Source: JACVRW01 sp963846505
Lineage (GTDB): Bacteria > Actinomycetota > Thermoleophilia > Solirubrobacterales > Thermoleophilaceae
Direction: 5' to 3'
Length of the DNA: 64,000 nucleotides
Assembly: GCA_963846505.1 (NCBI GenBank)
Contig: CAWJWD010000006.1
Coordinates: forward strand, 62,001 to 126,000
Positions 16,432-25,262 of the stretch are shown here, piece after piece. Every line of letters begins with the position of its first letter. The stretch's first letter is position 1. The notes under the pieces are model-generated. The model was not told the DNA's origin and did not search any database. It was given only the letters and a program-made list of their open reading frames with translations. The translations under genes and the position numbers were made by a program.

Positions 16432-17591
16432 TAGCTCTTGGGCAGCCCGAGCGAGTGCTCGGCGACGTAGTTGAGGATCATCTCGCGCGAGACCGGCGCG
16501 GTGCGCGTCAGGCGCACGCCCCACCACATGTCCGAGAGGCCGTACTCGAGCGCGAAGCCGTTGCCCCCGTGGGCCTGGATCGCCCGGTCGACGCAGTGGA
16601 TCGCCGCCTCGGCCGCCGCGTACTTGGCCATGTTGCTCGACTCGCCGGCCCCGGGCGCGCCCGCGTCGTAGAGCGCGGCCGCCTTCTGCATCATCAGCCG
16701 CGCCAGCTCGAGCTCGATCTTCGCCTCGGCGAGCGGGTGCGCGATGCCCTGGTGGGCGCCGATCGGGACGCCCCAGACGTTGCGCTCGTTGACGTACTCG
16801 GAGGCGGCCTTCAACGCCCGGCGACCGGCGCCGCAGGCGATCGAGGCGCCCATGATGCGCTCCGGGTTGAGCCCGTCGAAGACCGGCCCGAGCCCGCCGC
16901 CCTCGCCGCCGATCAGGCGGTCCTCCTCGAGCTCGACGCCGTCGAAGAACAGCGTCCACTGCTTGTCGGGCCCGACGTAGGGCATCGGGATCACGTCGCG
17001 CGAGAAGCCGGGTGCGTCGACGTCGACGATCGCCAGCGACGGCAGGCCGAGCGAGCCGTCGGGCAGCTTGCTGCGCGCCACGACGAGCACCGCGTCGGCG
17101 TGCTCGACGCCCGAGATATAGGTCTTCTGGCCGCGCAGGACGAACTTGTCGCCCCGGCGCTCGAGCGAGGTCGAGAGGTTGTGCGAGTTGGTGCCGGCGT
17201 CCGGCTCGGTGATCGCGAACGCCAGGCGCGTCGAGCCCGCGGCGATGCCGCGCAGCCAGCGGTCCCTCTGCTCGTCGCTGCCGTGCCGGGTCAGGATGCT
17301 GCCGGCGATCGCCGGCGAGACGACGATCAGCAGCAGCGAGCTCCCGGCGGCGGCGATCTCCTCGCCGACGGCGGCCAGCCCGGACATGCCGAGGCCGCCC
17401 CCGCCCCACTCCTCGGGAATGTTCACGCCCAGGTAGCCCTTGCTCGCGAGCGCGTCCCAGAGCTCCGCGGGCGGCTCGTCGGCGGCGTAGCGCTCGCGCG
17501 AGTACGCAGGGCCGAAGTTCGCGCAGATCGCCGCGACCGTCTCGCGCAGCAACCGCTCCTCGTCGGTGGGAACCAGCTTGAGGTCGGTCAT
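16428..17591 (-). CDS. Acyl-CoA dehydrogenase
   Basis: 387 residues starting MTDLKLVPTDEERLLRETVA (an alternative ATG three codons earlier lies at 17600). Family signatures: GVNIPEEWGGGGLGMSGLA, AFAITEPDAGTNSHNL, RGQKTYISGVEHAD and AIQAHGGNGFALEYGLSDMWWGVRLTRTAPVSREMILNYVAE. The C-terminus RTAPVSREMIL replaces the more common GTxEIxR, so the catalytic base position should be checked. It is divergent from the flavin oxidoreductase, with only 23 bases between the start codons. Part of the fatty-acid catabolism region. Confidence 0.9.
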   Translation of the reverse strand: MTDLKLVPTDEERLLRETVAAICANFGPAYSRERYAADEPPAELWDALASKGYLGVNIPEEWGGGGLGMSGLAAVGEEIAAAGSSLLLIVVSPAIAGSILTRHGSDEQRDRWLRGIAAGSTRLAFAITEPDAGTNSHNLSTSLERRGDKFVLRGQKTYISGVEHADAVLVVARSKLPDGSLGLPSLAIVDVDAPGFSRDVIPMPYVGPDKQWTLFFDGVELEEDRLIGGEGGGLGPVFDGLNPERIMGASIACGAGRRALKAASEYVNERNVWGVPIGAHQGIAHPLAEAKIELELARLMMQKAAALYDAGAPGAGESSNMAKYAAAEAAIHCVDRAIQAHGGNGFALEYGLSDMWWGVRLTRTAPVSREMILNYVAEHSLGLPKSY

Positions 17592-17614
17592 CGGGCGCAT
17601 AGGATGCCAGCGCG

Positions 17615-18628
17615 ATGCGCATCGGGCTCTACCTCGCCTACTGGCCGTGGTTCTCCGCCGAGGAGCAGGTCGGGCTGGCCGAACAGGCCGACAGCGAAGG
17701 TCTCGACTCGGTCTGGGTCGCCGAGGCCTGGGGCCAGGACGCCGTCTCGGTGCTCGGCCATCTGAGCGCGAGGACCGAGCGCATCGGGCTCGGCTCGGGC
17801 CTGTTCCAGATCCCGGCTCGCAGCCCGGCGATGACCGCGATGGCCGCGGCCACGCTCGACAACCTCTCCGGCGGGCGCTTCCGCCTCGGCCTGGGCGTGT
17901 CGGGTCCGCAGGTGTCCGAGGGCTGGCACGGCGTCTCGTTCGCCCGGCCGCTGGCGCGCACGCGCGAGTACGTCGAGATCGTGCGCGCGGCGCTCGCACG
18001 CGAGGCGCCGCTCGAGTACCACGGCAAGGAGTTCGAGCTGCCGGTCGAGGGCACCGGCCTGGGCAAGCCGCTGAAGCTGCTGATCAAGCCGGTGCAGGAG
18101 CGGATCCCGATCTACCTCGGCGCGATCGGGCCGAAGTCGGTCGAGCAGACGGCCCGGATCGCCGACGGCTGGCTGCCGTTCATGTTCAGCCCCGAGAGCG
18201 CCGGCGAGCTGCTGGCGCCGTTCGCGGGCACCTCCGTCGACATCGCGCCGGTCGTGATGGTCTGCGTCGACGACGAGCTCGAGCGCGCCCGCGACATGGC
18301 ACGACCGTGGCTGTCGATCTACCTCGGCGGCATGGGCGCCAAGGGCAAGAACTTCTACGTCGAGACCGCCGAGCGCTTCGGCCAGGGCGAGTCGGCGCGC
18401 AAGGTCCAGGAGCTGTTCATGGCGGGCGACCGCGCCGGCGCCGCGGCGGCACTCAGCGACGAGCTGATCGACCGCTCGGCGATCTGCTGCCGCGCCTCGG
18501 AGCTCGACGAGCGCCTGGCCGCCTACGAGCGCGCGGGCGCGACCACGCTGCTGGCGATGCCGTTCGGCGACCGCCCGCGCATCGTCGAGGCGCTCGCTGC
18601 CGCGGCCCGCGGCAGCGCGCCGGCCTAG
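17615..18628 (+). CDS. LLM-class (luciferase-like) oxidoreductase, probably F420-dependent
   Basis: 337 residues with the TIM-barrel start MRIGLYLAYW, then GLDSVWVAEAWGQDAVSVLGH and TERIGLGSGLFQIPARSPAMTAMAAATLDNLSGGRFRLGLGVSGP, as in actinobacterial F420-dependent oxidoreductases of the LLM class. It probably reduces or oxidises an organic substrate using F420, though FMN use is possible within the superfamily. The substrate cannot be inferred. Its start is 23 bases from the divergent acyl-CoA dehydrogenase, hinting at joint regulation. Confidence 0.85.
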   Translation: MRIGLYLAYWPWFSAEEQVGLAEQADSEGLDSVWVAEAWGQDAVSVLGHLSARTERIGLGSGLFQIPARSPAMTAMAAATLDNLSGGRFRLGLGVSGPQVSEGWHGVSFARPLARTREYVEIVRAALAREAPLEYHGKEFELPVEGTGLGKPLKLLIKPVQERIPIYLGAIGPKSVEQTARIADGWLPFMFSPESAGELLAPFAGTSVDIAPVVMVCVDDELERARDMARPWLSIYLGGMGAKGKNFYVETAERFGQGESARKVQELFMAGDRAGAAAALSDELIDRSAICCRASELDERLAAYERAGATTLLAMPFGDRPRIVEALAAAARGSAPA

Positions 18629-20013
18629 CCCGCCGCCTCCTCCCGCGCGCGATCGAGCTCCGCCTGGACCGTCTCGGTCTGGTTCGGGATCCGCAGCCGG
18701 CGTTCGAGCACGGGGATCGCGTCCTGGGGCCGTCCTGCCTGGCGCAACGACGAGCCGAGGTTGAAGAGGGCGTAGGCGTAGGTGGCGTCGTTGCGGTCGG
18801 CCGCGGCCACGGCCTGCTCGAGCAGCGGCACCGCCTGCTCGTAGCGCCCCTCGCCCATCAACGCGAACCCTTGGTCGTTGAGCCGTGCCGCGCCCTTCGG
18901 ATCGGCGCCGCCGGGCTCCGGCACGGCGTAGTCCGACCCGCCTCCGCCCGCGGGCTCGTCGGCCTGCGGCGCTGGCTGCTCTTCGGCCGGAGCGTCCTCG
19001 GTCGCTCCGCGCTGCGCCTGCTCGGAGCCGCCCCCGCCGCCGCCGCCTCCGCCCGCGAGCAGGACCATGGCGACCACGAGCGCGATCGGCGCCAGCAGGC
19101 CGGCTGCGACCCACCCGCGCCTGGCGCGCTCGGAGCGACCGCGGACGGACGAACGGTGCGACGGAGGGCGGGTGCGCGCGGTGGCCGGCTGCTCCTCGAG
19201 CGCCCGCCGCAGCTCCTCGGCGAGCTCGCCCGCCGAGCCGGGACGCTGCCCGGGCGCGCGGGCCATGCCCCGCTCGAGCGCCGCGCCCACCCCGGGCGGC
19301 AGCTCGGGCCGGATCTCGGCGATGTCGGGCGGCCCTTCGTTGGCGACCTGGTGGGCGATCTCGACGGCGGTGCGACCACGGCGCGCACGGCGGCCGGAGA
19401 GCGCCTCGAAGGCGACGGCGGCGAGCGCGTAGACGTCGGTCGCCGGGCCGGTGGCGCTGCCCTCGAGCTGCTCGGGGGCCATGTAGGCGGCCGTGCCGAG
19501 CACCGTGCCGCTCTGGGTGATGCGCGTCTGATCGGCGGCGACCGCGATGCCGAGGTCGGCGAGCTTGGCGACGCCGTCCTCGTCGCGCAGCAGCACGTTG
19601 CCGGGCTTGACGTCACGGTGGACGACGCCGTGGGCGTGCGCATGGTCGAGGCCGGCCGCCAGGTCGCGCACGAGCCGGGTCGCCGCGCGCGGCGACAGCG
19701 GCCCGTCGCGCAGCACCACCCGCAACGTCAGGCCGGGCACGTACTCCATCACGATCAGCACCGCCTCCTCGTCGCTGACGGTGTCGAACACCGTCACGAG
19801 GTTGGGGTGGTTCAGCGACGCGCCGACCTTCGCCTCGCGCGCGAAGCGACGCGCGGCGTCCTCGGGGCTGTGGGCATGGAGGCGCTTGACCGCGACCTCG
19901 CGGCCCAGACGCTCGTCTGAGCAGAGCATGACCGCCGCCATGCCGCCCGACCCGAGCGGCCGCAGCACGCGGTAGCGGCCGGCCAGCAGCGACCCTGTGG
20001 CATGCGCCGGCAC
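18625..20013 (-). CDS. Membrane Ser/Thr protein kinase (PknB-like) with C-terminal TPR region
   Basis: 462 residues from a GTG. The kinase domain (about 12-275) has the glycine loop LGSGGMAAVML, the lysine in VAVKRLH, the catalytic loop VVHRDVKPGNVLL and the metal-binding motif as DLG rather than DFG, which is common in bacterial kinases. One transmembrane helix (GWVAAGLLAPIALVVAMVLLA) and a Gly-rich hinge lead to an outer domain with tetratricopeptide-like repeats (ARLNDQGFALMGEGRYEQAVPLLEQA and FNLGSSLRQAGRPQDAIPVLE). That region could sense partners instead of the PASTA repeats usual in PknB. The stop overlaps that of the convergent oxidoreductase gene. Confidence 0.9.
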   Translation of the reverse strand: MPAHATGSLLAGRYRVLRPLGSGGMAAVMLCSDERLGREVAVKRLHAHSPEDAARRFAREAKVGASLNHPNLVTVFDTVSDEEAVLIVMEYVPGLTLRVVLRDGPLSPRAATRLVRDLAAGLDHAHAHGVVHRDVKPGNVLLRDEDGVAKLADLGIAVAADQTRITQSGTVLGTAAYMAPEQLEGSATGPATDVYALAAVAFEALSGRRARRGRTAVEIAHQVANEGPPDIAEIRPELPPGVGAALERGMARAPGQRPGSAGELAEELRRALEEQPATARTRPPSHRSSVRGRSERARRGWVAAGLLAPIALVVAMVLLAGGGGGGGGGSEQAQRGATEDAPAEEQPAPQADEPAGGGGSDYAVPEPGGADPKGAARLNDQGFALMGEGRYEQAVPLLEQAVAAADRNDATYAYALFNLGSSLRQAGRPQDAIPVLERRLRIPNQTETVQAELDRAREEAAG

Positions 20014-20100
20014 TCGGGCATGACTACCCGCGTGGGCGCGCAGGTAATCGGGCGGCCGTCTTCGACTGCTCCGCGGCCGCGGCGTGGACGCCGTCGCGGC

Positions 20101-21273
20101 TCAGACGCGCTGGATCAGCGTGCCGGTCCCGAGGCCGCCGCCGCAGCACATCGTCACCAGCCCGACTTCCTTGTCGGAGCGCTCCAGCTCGTGCAGCAGC
20201 GTCGTGATCAGCCGCGCCCCGGTCGAGCCGAGCGGGTGCCCGAGCGCGATCGCGCCGCCGTTGACGTTCACCCGCTCCATGTCGGGCCGCAGCTCGCGCC
20301 GCCAAGCCGCGACGACCGACGCGAACGCCTCGTTGACCTCGAACAGGTCGATGTCGTCGATCGTCATGCCGTTGCGCTCGAGGATCTTGCGCGTGGCCGG
20401 GATCGGGCCCGTGAGCATGATCACCGGGTCCACGCCGACGGTCGTCTGGTCGACGATCCGCGCTCGCGGCTCGAGCCCGAGCGACTCGGCCTTGCCGCGC
20501 TCCATCAGCAGCACCGCCGCGGCGCCGTCGGAGATCTGGGACGAATTGCCCGCCGTGATGCGGCCATCCGGCCGGAACGCCGGCTTGAGCTGCGCCAGGC
20601 CCGCGAGGCTCGTGTCCGGACGGATGCCCTGGTCGGCGACGTACGTGTCGCCGTTGGCCTCCATCGGCACGATCTCGCGCTCGAAGCGCCCCTCCTCGGT
20701 GGCCCGCTGCGCCAGCTGCTGCGAGCGCAAGCCGAGCTCGTCGAGCTCGGAGCGCGGGATCTCCCACTGGTCGGCGATCATCTCCGCCGAGATCCCCTGC
20801 GGCACGAGGTTGTAGTGGTCGAGCAGCTCCTCGGGCCAGGGCGAGCCGACCTCGTCGACCCACTTGAAGCTCACGCCCATCGGGATATGGCCCATGTGCT
20901 CGACGCCGGAGCCGATCACGACGTCGTGCACGCCGGCCGCGATCAACGCCGCGCCGAAGTTGACGGCCTGCTGCGCCGAGCCGCACTGGCGATCGACGGT
21001 GGTCGCCGGCGTCTCGACCGGCAGCCCCGCTTGCAGCCAGGCGTTGCGGCCGACGTTGAAGCTCTGCTCGCCGACCTGCTGCACGCAGCCGGCGATCACG
21101 TCCTCGACCTCCGTCGGGTCGATGCCGGCGCGCTCGATCACCTCGGTGTAGGTCGTGGCGAGCAGCGCGTTCGGATGCGTGTCGCGGTAGTAGCCCTTCT
21201 GCGGATGCCCGCGCCCGATCGGCGTGCGTACTGCCTCGACGATGACGACTTCCCGACCGTCTGCCTTGCGCAT
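20101..21273 (-). CDS. Thiolase (acetyl-CoA acyltransferase)
   Basis: 390 residues. The active-site cysteine lies in VDRQCGSAQQAVNFGAA (about residue 89), and the C-terminal motifs NEAFASVV, NGGAIALGHPLGSTGAR (catalytic His) and MCCGGGLGTG (second Cys) are complete. It cleaves 3-ketoacyl-CoA in beta-oxidation, or condenses acetyl-CoA in the reverse direction. It is divergent from a 3-hydroxyacyl-CoA dehydrogenase, and the perfect palindrome between them (21318-21331) would serve both promoters. Confidence 0.95.
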   Translation of the reverse strand: MRKADGREVVIVEAVRTPIGRGHPQKGYYRDTHPNALLATTYTEVIERAGIDPTEVEDVIAGCVQQVGEQSFNVGRNAWLQAGLPVETPATTVDRQCGSAQQAVNFGAALIAAGVHDVVIGSGVEHMGHIPMGVSFKWVDEVGSPWPEELLDHYNLVPQGISAEMIADQWEIPRSELDELGLRSQQLAQRATEEGRFEREIVPMEANGDTYVADQGIRPDTSLAGLAQLKPAFRPDGRITAGNSSQISDGAAAVLLMERGKAESLGLEPRARIVDQTTVGVDPVIMLTGPIPATRKILERNGMTIDDIDLFEVNEAFASVVAAWRRELRPDMERVNVNGGAIALGHPLGSTGARLITTLLHELERSDKEVGLVTMCCGGGLGTGTLIQRV

Positions 21274-21317
21274 GATGGGTGCATCCTCTGGGTCGTGTTT
21301 CCCGTAGGGTACCCGAC

Positions 21318-21331
21318 TGACTGATCAGTCA
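21318..21331. promoter_or_regulatory. Perfect palindromic operator between thiolase and hydroxyacyl-CoA dehydrogenase
   Basis: TGACTGATCAGTCA is a perfect 14-base palindrome almost central in the 96-base divergent spacer. It matches the site at 10340-10355 except for one central base. This indicates one repressor coordinating these beta-oxidation genes, most likely of the TetR class. Confidence 0.7.
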
Positions 21332-21369
21332 ATTCACGTCTGGAGGCGGGGCCGCGGAGGCCCGAGAAC

Positions 21370-22140
21370 ATGGCTCATCAACTGGGAATCGTCGGTAGCG
21401 GCTCGATCGCCTGTGGGCTGGCCCGCACCGCTGCGGAGCATCACGAGGTGGTCGTCTGGGCGCGTAGCGACGCGTCCGCCGCGCGCGCGTCCGCGAAGGT
21501 CGAGCAGGCCGGGGCCAAGGTCGTCACCGACCTCGGCGCGCTGAGCGGCTGCGACATCGTCGTCGAGGCCGTCGCCGAGGACGTGCAGGTCAAGCGCGAC
21601 GTCTACGGCAAGCTGAGCGGCCTGCTGTCCGACGCCGCGCTGCTGGGCACCACGACCTCGTCGCTGTCGGTCGCCGAGCTGGCCGACGCCAGCGGCCGCC
21701 CGGATCGCTTCGCTGCGCTGCACGTGTTCAACCCCGTCGAGAAGATGGCGCTCGTCGAGCTGTCGTTCCCGGCCGCCGCCTCCGCCGTGACGCGCCAGGC
21801 CTTCGTCGACCTCTGCGAGCGCCTGGGCAAGACGGCGGTCGAGGTGCCCGACGCCGCCGGCTTCGTCGTCAACCGGCTGCTGTTCCCCTACCTCTTCGAC
21901 GCGGTCCGCCTGCTCGAGCGCAACGGCATCGACGCCAAGTCGATCGACACCTGCATGAAGCTCGGAGCCGGCCACCCGATGGGTCCGCTGGCGCTGCTCG
22001 ACTTCGTCGGGCTCGACGTCGCCGCCGCGATCGGCGAGTCGATCGGCGTCGAGGTGCCGGAGCGCGTGCGCACGCTGGTCGCCGAGGGCAAGCTCGGCCG
22101 CAAGGCCGGCGCCGGCTTCTACGACTACCCGCCGCGCTGA
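21370..22140 (+). CDS. 3-hydroxyacyl-CoA (3-hydroxybutyryl-CoA) dehydrogenase
   Basis: 256 residues. The NAD-binding Rossmann motif is GIVGSGSIACGLA at the N-terminus. Catalytic elements include LHVFNPVEKMALVEL (His) and VVNRLLFPYLFDAVRLLE, and the C-terminal helical domain has GAGHPMGPLALLDFVGLDV. It oxidises 3-hydroxyacyl-CoA to 3-ketoacyl-CoA and fits directly with the divergent thiolase. It is somewhat shorter than typical (about 280), mainly in the Rossmann half. Confidence 0.92.
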   Translation: MAHQLGIVGSGSIACGLARTAAEHHEVVVWARSDASAARASAKVEQAGAKVVTDLGALSGCDIVVEAVAEDVQVKRDVYGKLSGLLSDAALLGTTTSSLSVAELADASGRPDRFAALHVFNPVEKMALVELSFPAAASAVTRQAFVDLCERLGKTAVEVPDAAGFVVNRLLFPYLFDAVRLLERNGIDAKSIDTCMKLGAGHPMGPLALLDFVGLDVAAAIGESIGVEVPERVRTLVAEGKLGRKAGAGFYDYPPR

Positions 22141-22168
22141 GCGGCTCGCAGCGTCGGCAGCCCTCGCG

Positions 22169-22456
22169 CTAGGACGGCGGGGGCAGCTGCGGCCGCGCGG
22201 GCACGAGCTGCGTGCGCCGCGGCTGCGTCGGCATGCCGCAGGCGAGGTCCCAGACCACGTCGGCCTCGCTGATGCCCTGCTCGCGCGCGAGCGAGGTCAC
22301 GCGCTCCCACGGCAGGCAGGCGTCGGGCAACTCGTCCCAGCGGGCGAGTTCGATCGCCTGCAACAGGGGACCCAAGCCCGGGTCGCGCTGCACTGCCTCG
22401 CCGACGAGCGCGCGCAGGGCGTCACGCTGTGAGTCACTGAGCCTGACGCTCCACAT
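22169..22456 (-). CDS. Small hypothetical protein
   Basis: 95 residues if started at ATG 22456 (MWSVRLSDSQRDALRALVGE), which has GGAGG ten bases upstream; a longer start at 22486 is also open. Helical, soluble, with a WERVTSLAREQGISEADVVWDLACGMP segment and a proline-rich tail. It lies between the hydroxyacyl-CoA dehydrogenase and the CorC-like gene. No family recognised. Confidence 0.55.
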   Translation of the reverse strand: MWSVRLSDSQRDALRALVGEAVQRDPGLGPLLQAIELARWDELPDACLPWERVTSLAREQGISEADVVWDLACGMPTQPRRTQLVPARPQLPPPS

Positions 22457-22531
22457 ACCGGCAGAACCTCCGCCTAGGAGAAGCACGAAACCCGAACGTA
22501 GTACGGGTCGCGGACGGAACGGGGCAGCCGA

Positions 22532-23950
22532 CTAGCTCGCGTCGCGTCCAGGACGCCGTGGTGTCGCCGCGGCCTCCTCGACGGGACGGGGGGAGACGTC
22601 GGCCTCGGGTGTTCGCAGCGGCTCGGCGCCGTCACCGCCCTCGGGCACGAGCTCGTCGCCGTGGTCGCGGATGCGCACCGCCTCGATGCGATTCGAGCGC
22701 ACCGACTCGACGCGCAGCGAGTAGCCGTTGACGCGCACCATGTCGCCGCGCTTGGGCAGTCGCCCCAGCTCGCCGAAGACGAAGCCGCCGACCGAGTTGT
22801 AGGCCTCGGAGTCGACGGGCATGTCGAGCCCGTAGTCGGTCAGGTCGGTGATCGGCACGTGCCCGCGCACCCACCAGTCGCCGTTGGCGAGGCGGCGGAT
22901 GCCGGCCACGGCCGGGTCGGTCTCATCGGCGATCTCGCCGACGATCTCCTCGATGATGTCCTCGATCGTGACGATGCCCTCGGTGCGGCCGTACTCGTCG
23001 ACGACGACGGCCAGCGAGGCGCGCTCGCGCTGCAGGTCGGCGAGCAGGTCGTCGAGCGGCTTGGTCTCCGGCACGATCAGCGCGTCCTTGACGCTGCCGG
23101 CGATCGAGGCGTCGGCTCCCTCGGACATCAGCCGTCGCGCGAGCGAGTTGGCGTGCACGACCCCCTTGATGCGGTCGGTGTTGCCCTCCTCGGTGACGAC
23201 CAGGCGCGTGTGGCCCGAGTCGACGCAGCGGCGCAGCGCGGTCTCGGCGTCCTCGGCGACGTCGACGGTGACGACGGCCGGGATCGGCGTCATCACCTGA
23301 CGCGCCTGCTGCTCGTGGAGGTGGAAGACGCCGGAGAGCATGCCGGCCTCGCCGGGGTCGAGCTTGCCGCCGGTCGCGCTCTGGGCGATCAGCAGCTTGA
23401 GGTCGTCGGTCGAGGAGACCTCGGCGAACTCGGCGCGCGCGTCGACGCCTGCCAGGCGCAGCATCGCGTTCGAGGCGGAGTTGAGCAGCCAGATCAACGG
23501 CGAGAAGGTGGCGCGGAACAGCTGCAGCGGCCGGGCGACGCGCCGTACCGTGCCCTCGGCGTGCACGATCGAGAAGATCTTCGGCACCTGCTCGCCGACC
23601 GTGATGTGCAGCGCGGTGGTGACGAGGTAGGCGAACGCGAGCGAGATCCCCAGCGAGACGCCGTGCGGCACCGAGTCCCCGAACGCGTCCTCGAGCAGAC
23701 TGGCGATCGCCGGCTCGCCGAGGAAGCCGATGCCCAGCGAGGCCATCGTGATGCCGAGCTGGCAGGCCGAGAGGTACTCGTCGATGTGGTCCAGCTGCTG
23801 GAGGGCGAGCGCGGCGCCGCGCTTGCCCTCGTCGCGCATCTGCTCGAGCCGCGACTTGCGCGCACGCACGAGTCCGAACTCGGCCGCGACGAAGAACCCG
23901 TTGGCTGCGACGAGCACGATGACGCCCAGGAGGAACAGCAGCTCGGTCAC
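22532..23950 (-). CDS. CNNM/CorC-type membrane protein with CBS pair (hemolysin C family)
   Basis: 472 residues. An N-terminal CNNM/DUF21 membrane domain (about 1-190) with VAANGFFVAAEFGLVRARKSRLEQ is followed by two CBS domains (about 210-335) including DEYGRTEGIVTIEDIIEEIVGEIADE. A CorC_HlyC domain with VRGHVPITDLTDYGLDMP comes next. Members are implicated in magnesium or cobalt efflux and ion homeostasis; the substrate is not decidable here. The C-terminal 50 residues are low-complexity. Confidence 0.92.
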   Translation of the reverse strand: MTELLFLLGVIVLVAANGFFVAAEFGLVRARKSRLEQMRDEGKRGAALALQQLDHIDEYLSACQLGITMASLGIGFLGEPAIASLLEDAFGDSVPHGVSLGISLAFAYLVTTALHITVGEQVPKIFSIVHAEGTVRRVARPLQLFRATFSPLIWLLNSASNAMLRLAGVDARAEFAEVSSTDDLKLLIAQSATGGKLDPGEAGMLSGVFHLHEQQARQVMTPIPAVVTVDVAEDAETALRRCVDSGHTRLVVTEEGNTDRIKGVVHANSLARRLMSEGADASIAGSVKDALIVPETKPLDDLLADLQRERASLAVVVDEYGRTEGIVTIEDIIEEIVGEIADETDPAVAGIRRLANGDWWVRGHVPITDLTDYGLDMPVDSEAYNSVGGFVFGELGRLPKRGDMVRVNGYSLRVESVRSNRIEAVRIRDHGDELVPEGGDGAEPLRTPEADVSPRPVEEAAATPRRPGRDAS

Positions 23951-24036
23951 GAGCGGGTCGCGCCGGGCTGCCGGCTGCTACTTCGAGGAAGGTCGTCGCT
24001 CATCGGCAGACTGCGGCCGAGCGTAGCAGAGGGGTC

Positions 24037-24315
24037 CTACGCCACGGCGTCGATGCTCGACGCGAGCGCGAAGTCCGCCTCGGTCAATCCTCCCTCCGAA
24101 TGCGTGCTCAGCCGCACCGTCACCGTCGACCACGAGATCTCGAGATCGGGGTGGTGGTTTGCCTCCTGCGCCGCGGGCGTCAGCCGGTTGACGAAGTCCA
24201 CCGACCCCTGGAAGTCGCCCTGGTCGAACTGCTTGCGCAGCTCCTCCCCGACTCGCTCCCAGCCCTCGACGTCGCCCAGCCTTGCCTCGATCTCTTCGTC
24301 GTTCAGACGTGCCAT
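24037..24315 (-). CDS. Pterin-4a-carbinolamine dehydratase
   Basis: 92 residues starting MARLNDEEIEARLGDVEGW. The active-site motif is intact as EANHHPDLEISWSTVTVRLST, followed by the usual GLTEADFALASSID end. The enzyme recycles 4a-hydroxytetrahydropterin, or moonlights as a DCoH-type protein. No pterin-dependent hydroxylase is nearby. The start lies only 10 bases from the divergent start of the cobalamin-binding protein. Confidence 0.92.
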   Translation of the reverse strand: MARLNDEEIEARLGDVEGWERVGEELRKQFDQGDFQGSVDFVNRLTPAAQEANHHPDLEISWSTVTVRLSTHSEGGLTEADFALASSIDAVA

Positions 24316-24325
24316 CCTCGTCTCC

Positions 24326-25237
24326 GTGCGCATCGCTTCGTTGGTCCCATCCGCGACCGAGATGCTGTTCGCCCTCGGCCTCGGCGACGACGTCGTCGCC
24401 GTCACCCATGAGTGTGACTACCCACCTGAGGCGGAGGGACTCCCCCAGCTCACGCGCAGCGTCATCGGCGAGGGGCTGGGACCCGCCGAGATCGACGCCG
24501 CCGTGCGCGAGCGCACGGGCCGCGGCGAGGCCCTCTACGAGTTGGACGCGGACACGCTGCGCGAGCTCGAGGTCGACCTGATCGTCACGCAGGCCGTCTG
24601 CGAGGTCTGCGCGGTCTCGTTCGACGACGTGCTCGCCGTCGCCCGGGAGCTGCCGACCGAGCCGCAGGTGCTCTCGCTCGACCCCTCGACGCTCGGCGAG
24701 GTGCTCGCCGACGTCCCGCGCCTGGCCGAGGCGGCCGGCGCGCCCGAGGCGGGCGAGCGGCTCGTCGAGGAGGCCGCGGAGCGGATCGAGGCCGTCGAGG
24801 AGGCCGTCGACACCGCGCCCCAGCCACGCGTGGTGGCCCTGGAGTGGCTCGACCCGATCTGGATCGGCGGCCACTGGGTGCCGCAGATGATCGAGCTGGC
24901 CGGGGGCGAGGACATGCTCGGCCTGGCGGGCGAGAAGTCGCGCACCGCCTCCTGGGAGGAGGTGGCGGCGGTCGCGCCGGAGGTCGTCATCTCGATGCCC
25001 TGCGGCTACTACGCCGAGCAGGCCGCGGCCGAGACCGTTCGCGAGCGGGAGCGTCTGGCGTCGCTCGGCGCACGCGTGGTGGCCGTCGACGCGGCGGCGT
25101 ACTTCTCGCGCCCGGGGCCACGGTTGGTCGACGGCATCGAGCTGCTCGGCCACCTGCTGCATCCGGAGGACGTGCCGGCGCCGCCGACACGGCGCTCGAT
25201 CGAGATCGACCTCGAGCGCGCGGCTGCGGGCGGCTAG
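24326..25237 (+). CDS. BtuF-like cobalamin-binding protein without signal peptide
   Basis: 303 residues from GTG 24326, beginning directly with the periplasmic-binding fold VRIASLVPSATEMLFALGLGDDVVAVTHECDYP. Later segments are TQAVCEVCAVSFDDVLAVAREL and EWLDPIWIGGHWVPQMIELAGG, typical of the COG0614 family that binds vitamin B12. No signal peptide, lipobox or transport genes are visible, so it is probably cytosolic rather than the substrate-binding part of an ABC importer. Longer readings upstream overlap the divergent gene and have no sensible sequence. Confidence 0.8.
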   Translation: MRIASLVPSATEMLFALGLGDDVVAVTHECDYPPEAEGLPQLTRSVIGEGLGPAEIDAAVRERTGRGEALYELDADTLRELEVDLIVTQAVCEVCAVSFDDVLAVARELPTEPQVLSLDPSTLGEVLADVPRLAEAAGAPEAGERLVEEAAERIEAVEEAVDTAPQPRVVALEWLDPIWIGGHWVPQMIELAGGEDMLGLAGEKSRTASWEEVAAVAPEVVISMPCGYYAEQAAAETVRERERLASLGARVVAVDAAAYFSRPGPRLVDGIELLGHLLHPEDVPAPPTRRSIEIDLERAAAGG

Positions 25238-25262
25238 CTCGTCTGTTCGCGGCGGCCGTCGC

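Noticed and set aside
22661..24325. N-terminal extension of the BtuF-like protein
   Set aside because: It runs through the CorC-like gene in antisense and has no signal peptide; GTG 24326 gives the correct family start.
24300..24330. Cobalamin riboswitch for the BtuF-like gene
   Set aside because: Only 10 bases separate it from the divergent gene, far too little for a riboswitch.
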